From Halococcus qingdaonensis (lineage in GTDB: Archaea > Halobacteriota > Halobacteria > Halobacteriales > Halococcaceae), in NCBI RefSeq assembly GCF_024508235.1, contig NZ_CP101943.1, forward strand, positions 558,001 to 622,000: a stretch of DNA of 64,000 nucleotides, given 5' to 3'. A program made the translations under genes and the position numbers. Shown here one piece after another: positions 24,328-33,202 of the stretch. Every line of letters starts with the position of its first letter. Within the stretch, counting starts at the first letter, position 1. The notes below the pieces were generated by a model. That model did not search any database, had not been told where the DNA came from, and saw only the letters and a program-made list of their open reading frames with translations.

Positions 24328-24345
24328 CTTTAGGTCGGCCTAAAG
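24328..24345. promoter_or_regulatory. DtxR/SirR-type operator
   Basis: CTTTAGG-TCGG-CCTAAAG, two perfect 7-bp arms around a 4-bp centre. The TTAGG...CCTAA core is the known pattern for DtxR-family metal regulators (SirR/Idr in haloarchaea). It sits between a TATA-like TTTTA (complement of 24351-24355) and the ATG at 24324, so bound regulator would block initiation of the operon 24324-22976. Iron or manganese control is therefore inferred. Confidence 0.7.
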
Positions 24346-24416
24346 ACATGTAAAACCACCGTGAGACTCACCCACATCGCCGCCGATTCGCAAACCTCAC
24401 TCAGCGCTCGACGGGA

Positions 24417-25163
24417 TCAGTCCTCCAAACTCGGATGTGTCTGCTGCTCGTCGGGATGTGGTTCGGCGACGTGCTCGCGCAGCGTCTCCCGTGACGCATC
24501 CGCCCGGCGACGGCGTTCCTTCTCGCCGATTTCCTCGACACCGGGTGGCAGCTCTCGCTCGCGATCGGTGAAATAGCCCTCGGGGGCGACCCAATCGTGA
24601 TAGAACGGGCGGTCGTCGTCCTCCAGAAGCGTGACGGCGACCTCGGCACCGTGGCCGGCGGCCACGATCGCCTGGTGGGGTTTCTCGGCGAGGCGGCCCG
24701 CCACGTAGAGCCCCTCGACGCCCGTCCGCCCGCGTTCGTCCGTCTCGACGTAGGTCTTCCCGCGATCGACGATCCCGACTCCGTCGACGTCGGTGAGATA
24801 GTCGGTGGCGTTTTTCGTCGCGGCGACGACGTACTCGGCGTGATAGCGGTCGTCGCTGGCCGTCTCGACCGCGAAACCATCCGCTTTCGCCTCGACGGCG
24901 GTCGCCTCGGTCGAGCGACGATCACAGCCGGCCCCATCGGCCTGCTTTCTCATCATTTCGAGGAGCAATCGGGCGTTGATGCCGGCGGGAAAGCCCGGAT
25001 AGTTCTCCAGATGGGCGTTCCGTCGCATGATCGAGTCGCCGCCGTCGACGACGAGCGTGTCGAGACCGTGTCGTGCGGTGAAGATCCCCGCTGACAGGCC
25101 CGCCACGCCACCGCCGACGATGACGACGCTGTACGCGCTGTGATCGTCCGATTTGCCAGTCAT
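24417..25163 (-). CDS. thioredoxin-reductase-like FAD/NAD(P) oxidoreductase
   Basis: 248 residues. FAD-binding Rossmann motif VVIVGGGVAGLSAGIFTARH (about 13-32) and the second flavin-contact block GVEGLYVAGRLAE near 145-157 are seen. The layout is like thioredoxin reductase, but there is no CxxC redox pair and the NADPH domain is reduced, so disulfide chemistry is unlikely. A charged C-terminal extension (about 200-248) follows. The group is common in haloarchaea as NAD(P)/FAD-dependent oxidoreductase of unknown substrate. Its ATG overlaps the stop of a degenerate coding fragment upstream. Confidence 0.8.
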   Translation of the reverse strand: MTGKSDDHSAYSVVIVGGGVAGLSAGIFTARHGLDTLVVDGGDSIMRRNAHLENYPGFPAGINARLLLEMMRKQADGAGCDRRSTEATAVEAKADGFAVETASDDRYHAEYVVAATKNATDYLTDVDGVGIVDRGKTYVETDERGRTGVEGLYVAGRLAEKPHQAIVAAGHGAEVAVTLLEDDDRPFYHDWVAPEGYFTDRERELPPGVEEIGEKERRRRADASRETLREHVAEPHPDEQQTHPSLED

Positions 25164-25300
25164 CGTTGCTGATCGAGGGTTGCTGCGTGCTCACGGATGA
25201 GATCGTTGTCGATGTGTTTCAGGAGCGCCCGCTGACCCGCCGCGCCACGACGCTCGATCTCCTCGGCATCGATATACTGTTGGCCGATGTTCGAGAACGA
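25160..25300 (-). pseudogene. coding-like fragment without a start codon
   Basis: A frame after an upstream TGA reads NIGQQYIDAEEIERRGAAGQ and then RALLKHIDNDLIREHAATLD before a TGA that overlaps the ATG of the FAD protein (ATGA). The amino-acid mix and ATGA coupling look like the end of a real gene, yet no ATG, GTG or TTG opens the 46 codons. It may be a decayed or frameshifted gene, or chance. No family is recognised. Confidence 0.35.
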
Positions 25301-25439
25301 TCACGAAAACAGTTGTCCACGGGACGACCGAACCGATTCCCACGGGTCGAAACCCGCTTTCGAACGAGCTGTGGGGACCGATCGCTTGCCGAAGCGGACT
25401 TCGACCCACTTATGCGCGCCGACTAGCTCTGTTCGACGT

Positions 25440-27320
25440 ATGCGCTCGTGGTCCGGCCGGTGGCGGTGGCTCCTGCCGGTCGTGTCGCTCGCGTTCCTCG
25501 CTCACGCCGAAACGCTCGGCTACTGGTTCGTCGCGAGCGACACGCTACCGTTGATCGAGACGAGCCGTGCGACCGACCCCGCCGGATTCGCCGCACTGTT
25601 CGCCCAACCGCTGATGGCCGGCTCGGATTTCACCGCCACTGCGCTGTTCTACCGGCCGATCTCGACGCTCAGCTACGCCATCGACTACGCCGTCTGGGGG
25701 CTGAACCCCGTCGGCTACCATCTCACGAACGTCCTCCTGCACACGATCGCCGCCGGACTCGTCGCCGTCTGTGCGGCTCGAATCACACGCCGTCGGGCGG
25801 TCGGCGCGCTCGCGGGGGCGCTGTTCGCAATCCACCCAGTCAGCGCCGAGGTCGTCCCCGTGACAGCACGGCGACAGGATACCCTGTTGACGATCTTCGT
25901 GCTGGCCGCGCTCACCCTCTTCGTCCGCTGGTATCGTGCGACCCCGCCGGACGAGCGACTCCCGTGGGAGTGGACGAGCCATCGCGGGCTCGTGGGCGCG
26001 CTGGTCGCCTATGCGCTCGCGATCGGCGCGAAGGAGACGGCGCTCGTCGTTCCCGTTCTAGCCATCGTCTGGGTACTACTCGACCGCGACAGCGACCGTC
26101 CAACGCGGATCGTCAGAACCCTCGTCGGAACGATCGGCCCGTTCGTCGCCGTCACGGCGCTGTATCTCGCCGTCCGCATCGCCGTGCTCGGCGGTCTCGG
26201 CGGCTACGCGGTCCCGACGAGCGCTACGCTCGCCGATCGACTCCTGTTCGGTGTGAAATATCTCCTCTGGCTGTTCGTCCCGCAGAACGCCGTCGTCGAG
26301 CTACCGGCGTTGCGTTCCGTCGGGGTGCCGTCGCTCGTCATCGTCGCCATCGTGCTGATCGTCGGTGCAGTCGCGGTGATGACGCTGCTCCGGCGGGGCT
26401 ATTTCCATCGTGGTCGCTTTCGCTCGCTGCGGGCGCTCACACCGGTCGCGAGCGTCGTCGGCTTCGCGGGCATCCCGCTCGTGCTCGCCGGCGAATCGCT
26501 TGGCTCGGTGGCGTTACCGGCCGTCGCCGATCCTCTCGGGAGCTACCTCGCCGGGTTGCTGTTCGTCGGTGCCTGTCTCGCCGGTCTCGCCACCGCGCTG
26601 TTCGCGGACAGTATCGTTATCGACGGCCTGCGATGCCGACAGTTGGCGTTTTTCGCCTGCTGGATCCTCGTGCCGATCGTCCTGCTCGGCACGCGGGGGT
26701 TCGTCGCGAGCAAGCCGTTCACCTTCGGATTTGGGATACGCAACGCCTATCTCGCGACCGCACCCGCGATGGCCGCGCTCGCGCTGGTGGTGGTTCCCGC
26801 CCTGGAGCGAGTGATCTCCGCCGCCCGCAGCACACTCGGAAGCGACCACACCGTCGCGTTGCCCACCGGTGACGTGGCGCGTATCGCCGTCGTTCTCCTC
26901 CTGCTCGTTCCCGTGGTCAGTGCATCGCCGCTTCTCTACGCCGGCGACAGTTGGCGCTCGGCGGGCGCGCTCAACGAACGCTCGCTGTCGGGCCTCGCCG
27001 ACACGATCGACGACGCGCCCGGCGACGAGCCGATCTACGTCGCGAGCTTCCCGAACGCGTTCGACGCCGGCGAGCAGTCGTCTCCACACGCGCAATCGGT
27101 GACGCCGCTGCGGCCGTACTCGGTTGAGGCGTGGCTCTCGCTCACCGACACGGCCGACACACAGGTTCGGTTCGTCCGGCCGGCGGCCGTCTCCGATCTC
27201 CCCAAGCTCGACTTCCACGCCGAGGTACGCGAGCGGGCGACCCTCGTCTGGGTTCGGCGAGCGACGGATCGCGAGGCGACCACAAAGAGGAGTACCCCCG
27301 GTCGCGTTATCGACGAGTAA
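25440..27320 (+). CDS. TMTC/GT-C-like polytopic membrane protein (first of a tandem pair)
   Basis: 626 residues with about 11-13 membrane segments. The N-terminal extracytoplasmic loop and helices carry FYRPISTLSYAIDYAVWGLN, GYHLTNVLLHTIAAGLVAV, AGALFAIHPVSAEVVPVTAR and RQDTLLTIFVLAALTLF. This is the pattern of TMTC-type and other GT-C glycosyltransferases (PMT-like), where an early acidic residue and the HP-x3-E block are typical. No TPR repeats follow, unlike TMTC proteins. It probably takes part in surface glycan or lipid-linked sugar transfer; this is inference. The start at 25440 has a TATA-like box about 27 bp upstream. Confidence 0.75.
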   Translation: MRSWSGRWRWLLPVVSLAFLAHAETLGYWFVASDTLPLIETSRATDPAGFAALFAQPLMAGSDFTATALFYRPISTLSYAIDYAVWGLNPVGYHLTNVLLHTIAAGLVAVCAARITRRRAVGALAGALFAIHPVSAEVVPVTARRQDTLLTIFVLAALTLFVRWYRATPPDERLPWEWTSHRGLVGALVAYALAIGAKETALVVPVLAIVWVLLDRDSDRPTRIVRTLVGTIGPFVAVTALYLAVRIAVLGGLGGYAVPTSATLADRLLFGVKYLLWLFVPQNAVVELPALRSVGVPSLVIVAIVLIVGAVAVMTLLRRGYFHRGRFRSLRALTPVASVVGFAGIPLVLAGESLGSVALPAVADPLGSYLAGLLFVGACLAGLATALFADSIVIDGLRCRQLAFFACWILVPIVLLGTRGFVASKPFTFGFGIRNAYLATAPAMAALALVVVPALERVISAARSTLGSDHTVALPTGDVARIAVVLLLLVPVVSASPLLYAGDSWRSAGALNERSLSGLADTIDDAPGDEPIYVASFPNAFDAGEQSSPHAQSVTPLRPYSVEAWLSLTDTADTQVRFVRPAAVSDLPKLDFHAEVRERATLVWVRRATDREATTKRSTPGRVIDE

Positions 27321-27326
27321 CCACCG

Positions 27327-29030
27327 ATGAAGCGATCACACGGCGTCGCGCTCGCGGCGCTGCTCGTGTTCTCGCTGGCCGTGCTGGCACACGTCGAGTC
27401 GCTCGGCTACTGGTTCACCTCCTACGACTCGATCGCGCTCGTCGAGACGAGTCGCATCGCCTCGCTCGCCGATCTCCGGACGATCTTCACGAAACCACTG
27501 CTGTACGGCACCTCCTATCTCGATGCCGGGCGGTTCTACCGGCCGGTCGTCAACCTCGTCTACGCCGCCGAGTACGCGCTCTGGGGCGTCGACCCGTTCG
27601 GCTACCACTTCACGAACCTGCTGCTGCACGGGTTCGTCAGCGTGCTCGTCGTGCTCACGATTCGCTCGCTCACCGACTCGCTCCGCGCCGGCGCGCTCAC
27701 GGGTGCGCTGTTCGCGATCCACCCGCTCGGCACCGACGTCGTGCCGGCGATCTCGCGGCGGCAGGACATGTTGCTCGCCCTGTTCGGGTTGCTCGCGCTC
27801 TGGCTGTTCGTCGAGAGCGTCCGCCGTGACAGCCGACGGCTGCGCGTCGGATCGGCCGTGGCCTACGGACTCGCGCTGTTCTCCAAGGAAACCGCGGCCG
27901 TCGTCGGCCCGCTTGCCTTCCTCTGGCTGGTGCTCGACGGGCCCTCGCTGCGCCGACGCTCGACGTATCGCCGCGCCATCGTCGCGGTGGCCCCGCTGGC
28001 GGCCGTCGCGGTGGGCTATCTCGCCGTCCGATTCGCCGTGCTCGGCGGCATCGGTGGCTACACGCACGACCCACCGCTCTCCCAGACACTCCTCTTTCCG
28101 GTGCAGTACGTGCTCTCGCTGGTCTATCAGGCCGACGTTCTCGCCGCGATCGGCGGTGTTTCGACGCCGCTCGTGATTGTCGTCGTGGCTGCCGTCCCGC
28201 TGGCGCTGCTCGTCTCGTTCGCTCGCGATCGCGCGCTCGACCGGATCGCCCCGCGGCGCGCCCTCCCGCTCGTCGTCGCCATCGCCGGCTTCGCCGTTCT
28301 GCTCGTCGTCGCCCGATTTCCGGGCGCGTCGCCGCTCGCGTCGGTCGATGCGATCGATCACGCCGGCTGGTACACCGCCGGGATCGTCTTCGCCATCGCC
28401 GCCGCGAGCGCGCTATTGGCTGCCGTCGCTTCTGCTCGCTCGTTCACCGCCGGCCGCTCGACTGGCTTTTTCCTTCTGTGGCTGCTCTCACCGCTTCCTC
28501 TGTTCTTCCTCGCCAAGCAGTTCGCCTTCCGCGACGCGTATTTCTTCGTCATCCCGCTGCTCGCGCTGGCCGCGGTCTGTCTCGACGCCGCGCTTCCCGC
28601 CGTCGACGGATGGCGGACGTTTTCGGATCGGGACACCGACGCGCTGGTCGTCGTCGCCGTGCTGGTTCTCTTGATCCCGTCGCTCGCCGCATCACCGCTG
28701 CTGTACGCCGATTCGGGCTGGGGTGAAACGGGCGACGTCACGCGGTCGGTGCTCGACGAGATCGATCGTTCGGTGAGCGAGATCGATTCTGGGACGCCCG
28801 TCGCCATCGCCGGGGTTCCCACGAAAATCGACTATCGTCCGCAGCGACTCGGGCGGGCGCACAAGGCGACGATGCTCCAGCCACACTCGGTCCGGTCGTG
28901 GTTGCGGCTGCAGGGCCACGAGAATCGCGTCACCTTCGGCCGCCTGCAGTCGTTCCACAGCGTTCCGGGGAACGTCTCGACGAAGACCCGCGAGAACGAG
29001 CGGCTGCTCATCTGGCTTCGCTACGACTGA
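27327..29030 (+). CDS. TMTC/GT-C-like polytopic membrane protein (second of a tandem pair)
   Basis: 567 residues, clearly paralogous to the gene 6 bp upstream. It repeats the same landmarks in order: LGYWFTSYDSIALVETSRIA, FYRPVVNLVYAAEYALWGVD, GYHFTNLLLHGFVSVLVVL, LFAIHPLGTDVVPAISRRQD, LFSKETAAVVGPLAFLWLVL and, near the end, LQPHSVRSWLRLQGHE. About 11-12 membrane helices. Close spacing indicates one transcript. The duplication suggests two related acceptors or a heteromer. Catalysis is not proven. Confidence 0.75.
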   Translation: MKRSHGVALAALLVFSLAVLAHVESLGYWFTSYDSIALVETSRIASLADLRTIFTKPLLYGTSYLDAGRFYRPVVNLVYAAEYALWGVDPFGYHFTNLLLHGFVSVLVVLTIRSLTDSLRAGALTGALFAIHPLGTDVVPAISRRQDMLLALFGLLALWLFVESVRRDSRRLRVGSAVAYGLALFSKETAAVVGPLAFLWLVLDGPSLRRRSTYRRAIVAVAPLAAVAVGYLAVRFAVLGGIGGYTHDPPLSQTLLFPVQYVLSLVYQADVLAAIGGVSTPLVIVVVAAVPLALLVSFARDRALDRIAPRRALPLVVAIAGFAVLLVVARFPGASPLASVDAIDHAGWYTAGIVFAIAAASALLAAVASARSFTAGRSTGFFLLWLLSPLPLFFLAKQFAFRDAYFFVIPLLALAAVCLDAALPAVDGWRTFSDRDTDALVVVAVLVLLIPSLAASPLLYADSGWGETGDVTRSVLDEIDRSVSEIDSGTPVAIAGVPTKIDYRPQRLGRAHKATMLQPHSVRSWLRLQGHENRVTFGRLQSFHSVPGNVSTKTRENERLLIWLRYD

Positions 29031-29289
29031 CGATGGGATCGCCGCTGGCCCGGCGGTGTGGAAGCGTTTTTGCCCGCCGCCCCGCTCGACCCCAGTGGTG
29101 GCGATGACGAACCGTTACCCCCGCCGAGCCCCGTGTGACGAGGCCCTTTACCGAGCCACCCACTACTCGTCTATCCAGAACTGATTCGACGGGAACCCCT
29201 CCATCGTCCGATCCGATGGCGAACGTGGAGTTCGGTCGGCGTCGGCGAGACGGCAACGTTTTGCGTGGTGTTCTCGAATGGGTCGCCCG

Positions 29290-30468
29290 ATGGAAGAGCG
29301 CACGCGCGCGTATCTCCGGGGGCGCTTTCGCGACCACTACCGCCGAACGGAGCCGACGCTGCCGCCGGACGCCGACGCGCGCGAGTGGGGCCATATCCCG
29401 TGGACCGCCGGTCCCGGAACCACGATGGTGCGCCACAACTCGACGCTCGATCTCGGCTCCCTCCCGGATTTCCTCGCGCGCGAGCGCCCCCGTCACGTCT
29501 ACTTCTCGGCGGGGCGATACGACGATCCCGGCGCGAACTCGATGGCCGAGAAGGACTGGCGCGGCTCCGATCTGGTCTTCGATCTCGACGCCGACCACCT
29601 TCCGAGCGTGGAGCTCGGCGTGGACTCGTACAAGGAGATGCTCGCAAAGTGCAAGGCCGCACTGTTGCGCCTGCTCGACTTCCTGGAAAACGACTTCGGC
29701 TTTCGGGAGCTCACGATCGTCTTCTCGGGCGGGCGTGGCTACCACGTTCACGTCCGCGACGCGGGCGTCCAGCCGCTCGAAAGCGACGCGCGCCGGGAGA
29801 TCGTCGACTATGTCCGCGGGATCGGGCTCGATATCGACGCGCTCATCTCCCACGAGGCGGTCGGCGGCACGGCCGGCCGGAGCAGTCCGGCCCAGAAGCG
29901 CACGCTCGACACGACCGGCGGCTGGAGCCGACGCGCCCACCGCCACCTCCTCGACTTCGTTGACGAGCTGCTCGACATGGACGAGGACGACGCACTCGCG
30001 CGCCTCCGAGAGTTCGACGGCATCGGCGAGGGCAAGGCCGCGGCTGCACTGCGCGCCGCGCGGACGAACGGCGACGAGATCGAGGCGGGAAACGTCGACG
30101 TCCATCCGGCCTTCTACGCGCTCGCCCAGCGACTGTTCCCCGAAGTGGTCGCGGCGGACAACGCGCCGATCGACGAACCCGTCACCACCGACACCAATCG
30201 CTTGATCCGCCTGCCGGGCAGCCTCCACGGCGGCAGCGGGCTCTCCGTCGAGCGACTCGCACGCGACGAGATCGAGAGGTTCGATCCGCTCGTCGACGCG
30301 ATCCCGGAAACGTTCCGTGGGCAGGAGATCACCGTCGAGTGCGAGGAGGCAACGACCACGGAACTCGCTGGCGATAGCTTTACGGTGCCGGCGGGGACAT
30401 CTCACGTCCCGGAGTACGTCGGCGTGTTCCTCATGACGCGTGGCAGCGCCGAGAAGGGCGAAGAATGA
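29290..30468 (+). CDS. priS: DNA primase small (catalytic) subunit PriS
   Basis: 392 residues of archaeo-eukaryotic primase. Seen are MEERTRAYLRGRFRDHYRR, the metal-binding acidic pair in DLVFDLDADHLP (about 95-106), FSGGRGYHVHVRDA (about 145-158) and the zinc/insert region around GGTAGRSSPAQKRT. A later ITVECEEATTTELAGDSFTV tail follows. It synthesises primers together with PriL, which is not in this window. The ATG at 29290 gives the usual haloarchaeal start; ATG at 29278 adds four residues. It overlaps gins51 by four bases (ATGA), the conserved euryarchaeal pairing. Confidence 0.94.
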   Translation: MEERTRAYLRGRFRDHYRRTEPTLPPDADAREWGHIPWTAGPGTTMVRHNSTLDLGSLPDFLARERPRHVYFSAGRYDDPGANSMAEKDWRGSDLVFDLDADHLPSVELGVDSYKEMLAKCKAALLRLLDFLENDFGFRELTIVFSGGRGYHVHVRDAGVQPLESDARREIVDYVRGIGLDIDALISHEAVGGTAGRSSPAQKRTLDTTGGWSRRAHRHLLDFVDELLDMDEDDALARLREFDGIGEGKAAAALRAARTNGDEIEAGNVDVHPAFYALAQRLFPEVVAADNAPIDEPVTTDTNRLIRLPGSLHGGSGLSVERLARDEIERFDPLVDAIPETFRGQEITVECEEATTTELAGDSFTVPAGTSHVPEYVGVFLMTRGSAEKGEE

Positions 30469-31379
30469 ACCTCGGAGATCTCCAGTCGACCCGGAGCAAG
30501 GAGCGCCAGAAGGACAGCCTCCAGCATCTGCGCGAGGATTTTTACAGCGACGTGGGTGCGTTCGTCGCCGAGCTCAGAACCGAACGCGAGCGCGCGGCCG
30601 ACGCCGCCGACGACCCCTTCGACGCACCAGAGGTTCGCCGACTCACCGACGACATCGAGACAGCCGAGGACACCGTCGAAGCGATCTACGAGCGCCGCGT
30701 CGGCAAACTCGTCAAACTCGCCAGTCTCGCCGCCGCCGGCATGCCCGCGGAGAAAGAGGGGCTCACCGAGGAGGAGCGCGATCTGTTTGGAACACTCGTC
30801 GATGCGATCGAATCGAACCGCGAGCACGTCCTCGACGGCGTTCTCGCCAACGATTCCGCCGATGCGACGAGCGATGCCGACCGCTCGATGGAGACCGAAT
30901 CGGCCGTCACGACATCCGGCACAGCACCCGACGAGAGTCCACACGACGGTGTCGATGCGCCCTCGCCGGCGGCGACGGAGCCGCCGACAGCACCCGAATC
31001 CGTCGAATCGGAGGCTGCGGAGGGCACGAGCGGACGGGAATCTCCACCGGAGGCAGAGGGCGGCGTCAGCGCGGCCGACGTGATGGGGGGTGAAACGCCG
31101 GATCCGTCGAGCGGATCGGCAGCCGAACCCACATCCGAAACCGTGCAGGCTTCGCCCGATACGGCCGACACGAGCGCGGAATCGGGTGGGGATACTGCGG
31201 CTGACGACGATGCAGAGCGGGAAACGGAGCGAACGACCGTTCGCATCACGCGCGATGTCGGCGAAATCCTCGGCGCGGACGAGCGGACCTACGAGCTCGC
31301 GAGCGAGGACGTGGTGACGCTGCCCGACGTGAACGTGACGCCGCTTCTGGAGCGCGACGCGGCCGAACGACTCGATTAG
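30465..31379 (+). CDS. gins51: GINS complex subunit Gins51 (Gins15-type)
   Basis: 304 residues. An N-terminal helical GINS A domain (about 1-130: LGDLQSTRSKERQKDSLQHL, YERRVGKLVKLASLAAAGMP, LFGTLVDAIESNREHVLDGV) is joined to a small C-terminal B domain (about 255-304: VRITRDVGEILGADERTYEL, DVVTLPDVNVTPLLERDAAE). The roughly 115-residue linker is Ser/Thr/Glu/Pro-rich and surely disordered. Gins51 with MCM and Cdc45/RecJ forms the replicative helicase. It is coupled to priS by ATGA, placing primase and helicase parts in one transcript. Confidence 0.92.
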   Translation: MNLGDLQSTRSKERQKDSLQHLREDFYSDVGAFVAELRTERERAADAADDPFDAPEVRRLTDDIETAEDTVEAIYERRVGKLVKLASLAAAGMPAEKEGLTEEERDLFGTLVDAIESNREHVLDGVLANDSADATSDADRSMETESAVTTSGTAPDESPHDGVDAPSPAATEPPTAPESVESEAAEGTSGRESPPEAEGGVSAADVMGGETPDPSSGSAAEPTSETVQASPDTADTSAESGGDTAADDDAERETERTTVRITRDVGEILGADERTYELASEDVVTLPDVNVTPLLERDAAERLD

Positions 31380-32743
31380 TATTTCGCGCTCGCGCCGGTT
31401 GTCGCGTAGATGACGTCCATCAGCCCGTCGCGCTGGGCCTGCCACGATTCGAATTCGTCCGGACTGTCGGGGTACTCCTCGTAGTGATCGAGCAGGCGGT
31501 CGGCCTCCTGTTTCGTCTCGTAGAGATCGAACACCGTCTTCCAGTGGCCGAAGCTCTTGATCGCGGTTCTGATCTTGAGCGGGAGATCGATCGTCGCGCT
31601 GCCCGAGTAGAGCGCGTCCGAGAGCTTTGCTGCGGGCAGGGCGGCCAGCAGACCGGTGAGGTTGTTGAGGCCGGTCGCCATGACGAAGATGTTGTAGACG
31701 TCGAGCGCCGCGTAGCGCCCACCGAAGTGGTCCATCACCCGCTCGTTGTACTCCCAGAGCGCGTCCTCGCTCACGTCACCGTCCTCGATGGCGTCGATGG
31801 CCGCCTCGCCGGCGTATTTGCCCGCGTAGGCCGCTCCCGCGATGCCCCCGCCGGTGGTCGGGTTCACGTGAGCGGCGGCGTCGCCGATGGCCATGAAGCC
31901 GGGGGCGACGCCCGAGTCGTACGGCCGACGTGTCGGGAGTGCCGCGCCGAGCTTGTCCTTGACGGTGGCGTTTTTGAACTCCGAGCGCTCGCGAAGATCG
32001 CGCCGCAGCGCCTCGACGAGCTCCATCGGTTCCTCGCTCATCTGGAAGCCCAGCCCGACGTTGATCTCGGTCGGCGTCCGCGGGAAATACCAGAGATAGC
32101 CGGCCGCGCGCTGGGTTGGCTTGAGCACGAGTGCGTCCTGCCACTCGACGGGCTCGTCGACCTCGACGATCTCGCGGTACGCGGACGAAAACTGCGAGTA
32201 GTTCACGTTGGTGTCGAAGGTCGCGTCCGCGAGATCGGCTTTGTCCTGAAGAACGGAGAGCGCGCCGGCGGCATCGATGACGAGCTCGCTCTCGTACTCG
32301 ACTGGCTCGCCCTGTCGCTTGCCCGTCAGTCCCGTCACGCGCTCGTCGTTCTGTTGGACGTCGTTGACGACGGTGTCGTAGTGGATCTCCGCTCCTGCTT
32401 GCTCGGCTCCCTCGATGACGAGCTTGCCGTATTCGAGTCGGTCGATGACCGCGAGCTCGCCCGGGACGGGGATGTCGAGGACGGCGTCCTCTTGGGGGAT
32501 CTCGAAGCGGCCGTGATCGACTGCGGTGTTGGTGAACGAGGGTGCGATGTGGGATTTCGGGATCGCCTCGGGGAAGGCGTCGGCTCCCTTGAGCGCGTCG
32601 CCACAGGCGATGTGGCCGGCCTCGTCGGCCGTTTTGCGCTCGACGATGACGACAGCGTAGCCCGCTCGCGAGAGGGTTGCGGCGGCGTAGCAGCCGGCGG
32701 TCCCCGCGCCGACGATGGTGACGTCGGGTTCGTGCGTTCGCAT
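31376..32743 (-). CDS. geranylgeranyl reductase family FAD-dependent protein
   Basis: 455 residues. FAD Rossmann motif VTIVGAGTAGCYAAATLSRA near the N-terminus, then CGDALKGADAFPEAIPK, YLWYFPRTPTEINVGLGFQM and GVAPGFMAIGDAAAHVNPTT with GGGIAGAAYAGKYAG. These are the landmarks of archaeal (di)geranylgeranyl reductases that saturate isoprenoid lipid chains. Archaeal relatives also reduce other isoprenoids, so the exact substrate is open. The start at 32743 (MRTHEPDVTIVGAG) is preferred to one 13 residues upstream. Its stop overlaps the gins51 stop. Confidence 0.9.
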   Translation of the reverse strand: MRTHEPDVTIVGAGTAGCYAAATLSRAGYAVVIVERKTADEAGHIACGDALKGADAFPEAIPKSHIAPSFTNTAVDHGRFEIPQEDAVLDIPVPGELAVIDRLEYGKLVIEGAEQAGAEIHYDTVVNDVQQNDERVTGLTGKRQGEPVEYESELVIDAAGALSVLQDKADLADATFDTNVNYSQFSSAYREIVEVDEPVEWQDALVLKPTQRAAGYLWYFPRTPTEINVGLGFQMSEEPMELVEALRRDLRERSEFKNATVKDKLGAALPTRRPYDSGVAPGFMAIGDAAAHVNPTTGGGIAGAAYAGKYAGEAAIDAIEDGDVSEDALWEYNERVMDHFGGRYAALDVYNIFVMATGLNNLTGLLAALPAAKLSDALYSGSATIDLPLKIRTAIKSFGHWKTVFDLYETKQEADRLLDHYEEYPDSPDEFESWQAQRDGLMDVIYATTGASAKY

Positions 32744-32848
32744 TGGGCGATGGTCGAGGGGCGGGTGGAAAACTCTTCCCACCCGTCGCGGTCATCCCGT
32801 CGGCCGACATGGGTAAAGGGTTTTGTCGGGGCCGGCTGAGTGGAGTGT

Positions 32849-33169
32849 ATGACCGAGCACACCGTCGAGTTCGTTTCGACCGGCGAGACGATCACCGTCG
32901 CCGAGACCGAGACCATCCTCTCGCGCTGTCTCGAAGAGGGGATCGCCCAGGAGTACTCCTGTCGGGTCGGGATGTGTCTGGCCTGCTCGGCCGAGATCGT
33001 CGAGGGCGAGGTCACGCAGCCGGCCGCCCGCGGCTTCTCCGAGCGCGAAGCCGAGGAGTACGCCCTCACCTGCATGGCGCGGCCGCTCTCCGATTTGAAG
33101 CTCGATCGGGGGAAATACCCCCCGAGCATCGAGCCGGAGACCGGCCAGCCCGCACCGGCCGACAACTGA
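32849..33169 (+). CDS. 2Fe-2S plant-type ferredoxin
   Basis: 106 residues of a single beta-grasp 2Fe-2S domain. Cluster ligands are in YSCRVGMCLACSAEIVEGEV (C-x4-C-x2-C) with the fourth in YALTCMARPLSDLKL. The cytoplasmic protein carries single electrons, likely for a reductase; lying divergent from geranylgeranyl reductase, which needs such a donor, makes that a reasonable partner. It is shorter than the classical halophilic ferredoxin and lacks its acidic N-terminal insertion. The ATG at 32849 gives MTEHTVEFVSTGETI. Confidence 0.92.
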   Translation: MTEHTVEFVSTGETITVAETETILSRCLEEGIAQEYSCRVGMCLACSAEIVEGEVTQPAARGFSEREAEEYALTCMARPLSDLKLDRGKYPPSIEPETGQPAPADN

Positions 33170-33202
33170 TTCTCAGGTCGGGGTTCCGCCTGCCAAAGCA
33201 CA

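Noticed and set aside
29031-29289. Possible small gene between the second TMTC-like gene and priS
   Set aside because: Short frames there (for example 26 codons from 29104) lack conserved features; I see only spacer and the priS upstream region.
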